The position numbers were made by a program, and so were the translations under genes. From the NCBI GenBank assembly GCA_964563975.1, contig CAZLZJ010000012.1, forward strand, positions 1-46,335: a stretch of 46,335 bases of DNA. Reading direction: 5' to 3'. Under the pieces are notes generated by a model. The model ran no database searches and was not told the DNA's origin. It saw only the letters and a list, made by a program, of their open reading frames with translations. Shown here in pieces: positions 42,426 through 46,335 of this stretch. Source of the stretch: JAAYJR01 sp964563975. GTDB taxonomy: Bacteria; Bacteroidota; Bacteroidia; Bacteroidales; Prolixibacteraceae. Every line of letters starts with the position of its first letter. Position 1 is the stretch's first letter.

Positions 42426-45287
42426 TTACTTTATCAGTTCTTTTTTAAGGAACCGGGCTGTATATGAATTGGTGTTATGAATAATCTCCTCAGGTGTTCC
42501 CGAGCAAATAATTTCACCTCCCTGTTTACCTCCTTCAGGCCCCATATCTATTATATAATCGGCTGTTTTTATCACATCTATGTTATGTTCAATCACAATC
42601 ACTGTATTTCCCTTATCAACCAATCTGTTAAGTACATCTAACAATACGCGGATATCTTCAAAATGCAGCCCGGTAGTGGGCTCATCAAGAATATAGACAG
42701 TTTTTCCAGTATCGTTGCGGCTAAGCTCTGCCGCAAGCTTCACTCTTTGTGCCTCACCTCCTGACAAAGTTGTTGAGGGCTGTCCGAGAGTAAGGTACCC
42801 CAAACCAACTTCTTTTAAGGTTTTCAGCTTTCTGGCAATAGAAGGTATATTTTCAAAAAAAGTAACACCCTGATTAACAGTCATCTCCAATACGTCATTA
42901 ATAGATTTACCTTTATACCTCACCTCTAAAGTTTCACGATTATATCTTTTGCCATTACATCTGTTGCAATGTACATGCACATCAGGAAGATAATTCATCT
43001 CCACAAGCTTCATGCCGCCTCCCTGGCACTCTTCACAGCGTCCTCCTTTAACATTAAATGAAAACCGCCCCGGCTTATACCCTCTGACCTTGGATTCGGG
43101 GAGCCTGGCAAAAAGATTGCGTATATCCGAAAAAACTCCGGTATAAGTAACGGGATTAGAACGGGGAGTTCTCCCTATAGGTGCCTGATCTACCGTAATA
43201 ACCTTATCTATATACTCCATACCTTCAATTGATCCGTATGGTAAAGGTTCCTGTAAAGACCGGTATAAATGGCGGCTTAGCACAGGTTGAAGGGTCTCGT
43301 TGACAGCAGAAGATTTTCCGCTTCCTGACACACCTGTAACACAAATTAAAATACCCAGTGGAATTTCAAGGGTGATATTTCTAAGATTATTCCCGCTACA
43401 CTCCGTCAATTTTAAAATCTTACCATTACTTTTCCTTCGCAATTCAGGGATTGCTATTCTTTTTTTATTATTCAGATAGTCTGAAGTAAGCGTGCCTGCC
43501 TTCAAAATATCTTCAGGAGTTCCGGCTGCAACAACTTCTCCTCCATGTCTGCCGGCATAAGGCCCCATATCTATCAGCCAGTCGGCATGAAGCATTGCCT
43601 CCCTGTCGTGCTCCACCACAACAACGGAATTACCGTTATCTCTAAGATCCTGAAGAGCTTTCAAAAGTTTGAGGTTATCTTTCTGGTGCAATCCTATACT
43701 TGGCTCATCAAGTATATAGAGCACATTAATCAACCTGGCACCAATCTGCGTTGCAAGTCTGATACGCTGTGATTCTCCTCCCGAAAGACTTTGAGCAGCT
43801 CTGTCGAGCGACAAATAATTTAATCCGACTCCCAAAAGAAAACCCAACCTGTCGCGTATCTCTTTTATCACCTCTGAACCTATAATCTGCTGTTTGCGGG
43901 TTATTCTCTTTTCAAGACCGGTAAACCAGATATTCAATTCATCGATATCCATCCGGGCAAGTTCTGAAATATTTTTCCCGTCAATTTTAAAATGCAATGA
44001 CTCTTTTTTAAGACGCATACCGTTACACTCCGGACAAACTGAAGTTTTAACGAACCGGGTTGCCCAGTTCTGCGCCTTTTTTGAAGAGTTATATTCACGT
44101 TGTATATCTATATATTTTACAACCCCGTCGTAACTCATCATATAATTGATATTGCTTCCCAAAGGGGTATTCTTCAGATGCAATCTTTCATTTGTGCCAA
44201 AAAGTACGGCATTAAGCCCCTCTTCAGAAATATTCCCAACCGGTGTTTTTAATGTAAACCCGTAAATTTCGCCAAGAGCCTCAATTTGCCAAAAGATTAA
44301 TGAGTTTCTATAAAGTCCCAGTGGCGCTATTCCTCCTTTGGCTATTGATCTCTCTTTATCGGGAATGATCTTATCAATATCCGTCTCATTAATAATCCCC
44401 AATCCGTTACAACGGGGGCAAGCACCTTGCGGAGAGTTAAAAGAAAAATTATGGGGAGCAGGCTCATTATAGGAGATGCCGGTAGTCGGACACATTAGCA
44501 AACGACTGAAATAGTGAATCGAATTTGTTTCATGATCCAAAATAATTATGATGCCGTGTCCATGCTTCATTGCAATTTGAACACTCTCTTTTAACCGGTC
44601 ACGGCAAGCTTCTTCTACGATCAGCTTATCAACCACTATTTCAATAAAATGATTTTTATATCTGTCCAGTTTTTGATTATATTTTATTTCCATCAGCTCA
44701 CCGTCAACTCTGACATTAAGAAACCCCTTTCGTCTCAATTGTTCAAATAACTCACGATAATGTCCTTTTCTTCCTTTCACAACAGGAGCCAGAATATATA
44801 CCGGTTTACCTGAAAATTCATTGATAATAAGTTTTATAATCTTATCTTCAGTATACTTAACCATTTTCTCTCCGGTATTGTAAGAAAAAGCTTCTGCTGC
44901 ACGGGCAAATAACAGGCGTAAAAAATCATAAATTTCGGTTACCGTGCCAACGGTTGACCGGGGATTTCGAATACCGGCTTTCTGCTCAATGGAGATCACC
45001 GGACTCAATCCTGTAATCAGATCCACATCAGGTCGCTCAAGTATACCCAAAAATGACCTGGCATAAGCAGAAAAAGTCTCTATATATCTTCGCTGACCTT
45101 CTGCATAAATTGTATCAAAAGCCAGTGAAGATTTTCCGCTCCCGCTGAGTCCGGTAATTACGGTTAACCTGTTCCTGGGAATTTCAACATCAATATTTCG
45201 AAGATTATGCACCCTTGCCCCATTTACAACAATTTTTTCGGCACCCTCTGCAATGTGCTGTTCTTCCGTACTTTTAAACTCCCCCAT
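42426..45287 (-). CDS. uvrA: UvrABC excinuclease subunit A
   Basis: DNA damage recognition ATPase of nucleotide excision repair. 953 residues, as usual for UvrA. It has two ABC modules: Walker A 'GLSGSGKSSLAFDTIYAEGQ' near the N-terminus and 'GVSGSGKSSAVNETL' around 650. The signature motifs are 'LSGGESQRIRLA' and 'LSGGEAQRVKLA', with Walker B 'ILDEPSIGLH' and 'ILDEPTTGLH'. The zinc modules show 'CPRCNGLG', 'CPECNGMR', 'CEECQGGG' and 'CNRCNGKRYN'. All motifs intact. It begins 46 bp after the lytic transglycosylase gene and could share its transcript. Confidence 0.97.
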   Translation of the reverse strand: MGEFKSTEEQHIAEGAEKIVVNGARVHNLRNIDVEIPRNRLTVITGLSGSGKSSLAFDTIYAEGQRRYIETFSAYARSFLGILERPDVDLITGLSPVISIEQKAGIRNPRSTVGTVTEIYDFLRLLFARAAEAFSYNTGEKMVKYTEDKIIKLIINEFSGKPVYILAPVVKGRKGHYRELFEQLRRKGFLNVRVDGELMEIKYNQKLDRYKNHFIEIVVDKLIVEEACRDRLKESVQIAMKHGHGIIIILDHETNSIHYFSRLLMCPTTGISYNEPAPHNFSFNSPQGACPRCNGLGIINETDIDKIIPDKERSIAKGGIAPLGLYRNSLIFWQIEALGEIYGFTLKTPVGNISEEGLNAVLFGTNERLHLKNTPLGSNINYMMSYDGVVKYIDIQREYNSSKKAQNWATRFVKTSVCPECNGMRLKKESLHFKIDGKNISELARMDIDELNIWFTGLEKRITRKQQIIGSEVIKEIRDRLGFLLGVGLNYLSLDRAAQSLSGGESQRIRLATQIGARLINVLYILDEPSIGLHQKDNLKLLKALQDLRDNGNSVVVVEHDREAMLHADWLIDMGPYAGRHGGEVVAAGTPEDILKAGTLTSDYLNNKKRIAIPELRRKSNGKILKLTECSGNNLRNITLEIPLGILICVTGVSGSGKSSAVNETLQPVLSRHLYRSLQEPLPYGSIEGMEYIDKVITVDQAPIGRTPRSNPVTYTGVFSDIRNLFARLPESKVRGYKPGRFSFNVKGGRCEECQGGGMKLVEMNYLPDVHVHCNRCNGKRYNRETLEVRYKGKSINDVLEMTVNQGVTFFENIPSIARKLKTLKEVGLGYLTLGQPSTTLSGGEAQRVKLAAELSRNDTGKTVYILDEPTTGLHFEDIRVLLDVLNRLVDKGNTVIVIEHNIDVIKTADYIIDMGPEGGKQGGEIICSGTPEEIIHNTNSYTARFLKKELIK

Positions 45288-45333
45288 CTATCTTTATAAT
45301 TCCAAATTCTATTTAAATATTTAATAAAAAACC

Positions 45334-46254
45334 TTAGTTAAACAAAGGAATCTCAATATAATAAGTTTTTTTCCTTTCATTTAACAGAAAGTTATCTCTC
45401 AACCACGGATTAAAATCTTTGAGAAGCTTATAGTTGATTCCCTGTTCCAAAGCAAAATCGGCAAAATTTGCAATTTTACCATCAACTTTTATCTCCCTGA
45501 TTGGGACAACCGGATATTTCTCCTCCTCTCCAACAATAAAATTATAAGCTTCCGGCTCTTCAAGGATCAATTTTAATGCCATTATTCTGAATAGGTATCT
45601 GCCTGTTTCCTGATTAAAAAGCATATCATAATATGAGTTGCTTTTTTGCCGTTCCGTTTGCTTTAAAACTCCGGACATTCCTGCATTATAGGATGCAGCC
45701 ACCATAGACCATGATCCAAACTTTTTATAAGCCGACAATAAATAGTTACAGGCAGCAAGAGTAGACCTGGCAATATGGTATCGTTCATCAACTTCATTGT
45801 TGATCTCCAATCCATACTCTTTGCCGGTGGTACGCAAAAACTGCCACAGCCCGACAGCTCCCGCCGGGGATACTGCCCTCGGGTTTAATCCGCTTTCAGC
45901 CACAGCCAGATATTTAAAATCTTCGGGAACACCCTTCTCTTTCAATATAGGTTCAATTACTGAAAAGTATCTCGGAACCAATTTGATCAATCGCAATGTT
46001 TGAGAGTGAAAATAGGCATTTACCAATAGTTCACGGTCTAAAGCTTCGCGTATATCAAACCTGTCGAGAGGAACCGGCTCTCCTGCAAAGTATAACGAAT
46101 CAGGAATTACAACCGATCTGAATTTTATCTGATAGTCAGCCTCCTCCTTTTCAGATTTAATATTAGGATCAGACCCCATTAATATAACAATTACCACAAC
46201 GCCTGCAATAACGGCAAAAGGCGTGAAAATATTCAAAAATATCCGGCTTTTCAT
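45334..46254 (-). CDS. Membrane-bound lytic transglycosylase, SLT family
   Basis: A 306-residue protein cutting the glycan chain of peptidoglycan. The ATG at 46254 (MKSRIFLNIFTPF) puts the membrane anchor/signal segment (about 7-26) at the N-terminus; a TTG at 46287 would add 11 odd residues. The SLT domain spans about 100-235, with catalytic E120 in 'LAVAESGLNPRAVSPAGAVGLWQF', then 'NEVDERYHIARSTLAACNYL' and 'GSWSMVAASYNAG'. The C-terminus ends with 'NPWLRDNFLLNERKKTYYIEIP', as in Bacteroidota MltD relatives, but no full LysM repeat is seen. Confidence 0.93.
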   Translation of the reverse strand: MKSRIFLNIFTPFAVIAGVVVIVILMGSDPNIKSEKEEADYQIKFRSVVIPDSLYFAGEPVPLDRFDIREALDRELLVNAYFHSQTLRLIKLVPRYFSVIEPILKEKGVPEDFKYLAVAESGLNPRAVSPAGAVGLWQFLRTTGKEYGLEINNEVDERYHIARSTLAACNYLLSAYKKFGSWSMVAASYNAGMSGVLKQTERQKSNSYYDMLFNQETGRYLFRIMALKLILEEPEAYNFIVGEEEKYPVVPIREIKVDGKIANFADFALEQGINYKLLKDFNPWLRDNFLLNERKKTYYIEIPLFN

Positions 46255-46298
46255 ATACTCTAATAAATTAAAATATTTAGATTTCAATTATTTATATA

Positions 46299-46315
46299 AA
46301 GGGGTGTTACCCCTT
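46299..46315 (-). terminator. Short hairpin at the right edge, possible terminator of a gene outside the window
   Basis: AAGGGGT and ACCCCTT form a 7-bp stem with a 3-nt loop. On the minus strand TATATAAAT follows, only a weak U-rich tail. It lies between the edge and the lytic transglycosylase gene. Confidence 0.35.
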
Positions 46316-46335
46316 AAACCCCACCTGCTTTTTTT

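Overview
The window is a stretch of chromosome from a low-GC member of the Bacteroidota, most likely of the order Bacteroidales or a close relative. The evidence is a type IX secretion gene block (porU, porV, gldJ), several lipoproteins typical of this phylum, almost no Shine-Dalgarno sequences, and promoters of the TTG-N19-TAnnTTTG type special to Bacteroidota. One 100-N scaffold gap lies at 20762-20861. The gene set is mostly core housekeeping and envelope genes. No tRNA, rRNA, CRISPR array, prophage or insertion sequence was seen.

Left edge (1-5562). Positions 1-148 hold the 5' part of a bacterial class C group II intron on the minus strand, sitting directly behind a terminator hairpin (149-186). 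That terminator closes a three-gene minus-strand operon: a DUF4402 pilin-like subunit, a PapD-like periplasmic chaperone, and a large usher-like outer-membrane protein. This reads as a minimal chaperone-usher fibre system, which is unexpected in Bacteroidota and is the most interesting item here. The operon has its own promoter (4534-4563) and a leader of about 260 nt with a strong GC-rich hairpin. A response regulator with a LuxR-like output domain lies just upstream on the same strand.

Centre left (5615-20503). alaS is divergent from an M23 peptidase - MerR regulator - Nif3 - zinc-ribbon protein operon. Then comes the type IX secretion block: porU-porV-ispF on the minus strand, facing gldJ-murF on the plus strand, followed by a convergent thioredoxin gene. 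murF has no usual start codon where its homologous N-terminus begins; an ATA stands there.

Centre (20982-32951). cca is convergent with an exonuclease/endonuclease/phosphatase-family protein that again appears to start at ATA, right behind the stop codon of a beta-helix lipoprotein. Next are a NamZ-like (DUF1343) lipoprotein, a DEAD-box helicase, an AmrS-like radical SAM protein, a DUF1080 lipoprotein with a small HTH protein, and a large fusion of a GH3 glycosidase with a serine hydrolase.

Right part (33135-46335). mnmA, yicC, gmk, nadD and plsC form a plus-strand housekeeping run. They face an amino acid permease and an O-methyltransferase that carries a signal peptide. A class C beta-lactamase-like protein is convergent with a TGS-domain nucleoside kinase, followed by uvrA and a membrane-bound lytic transglycosylase. 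Several envelope genes (M23 peptidase, NamZ, GH3-serine hydrolase, MurF, lytic transglycosylase, beta-lactamase-like protein) give the window a strong cell-wall theme.
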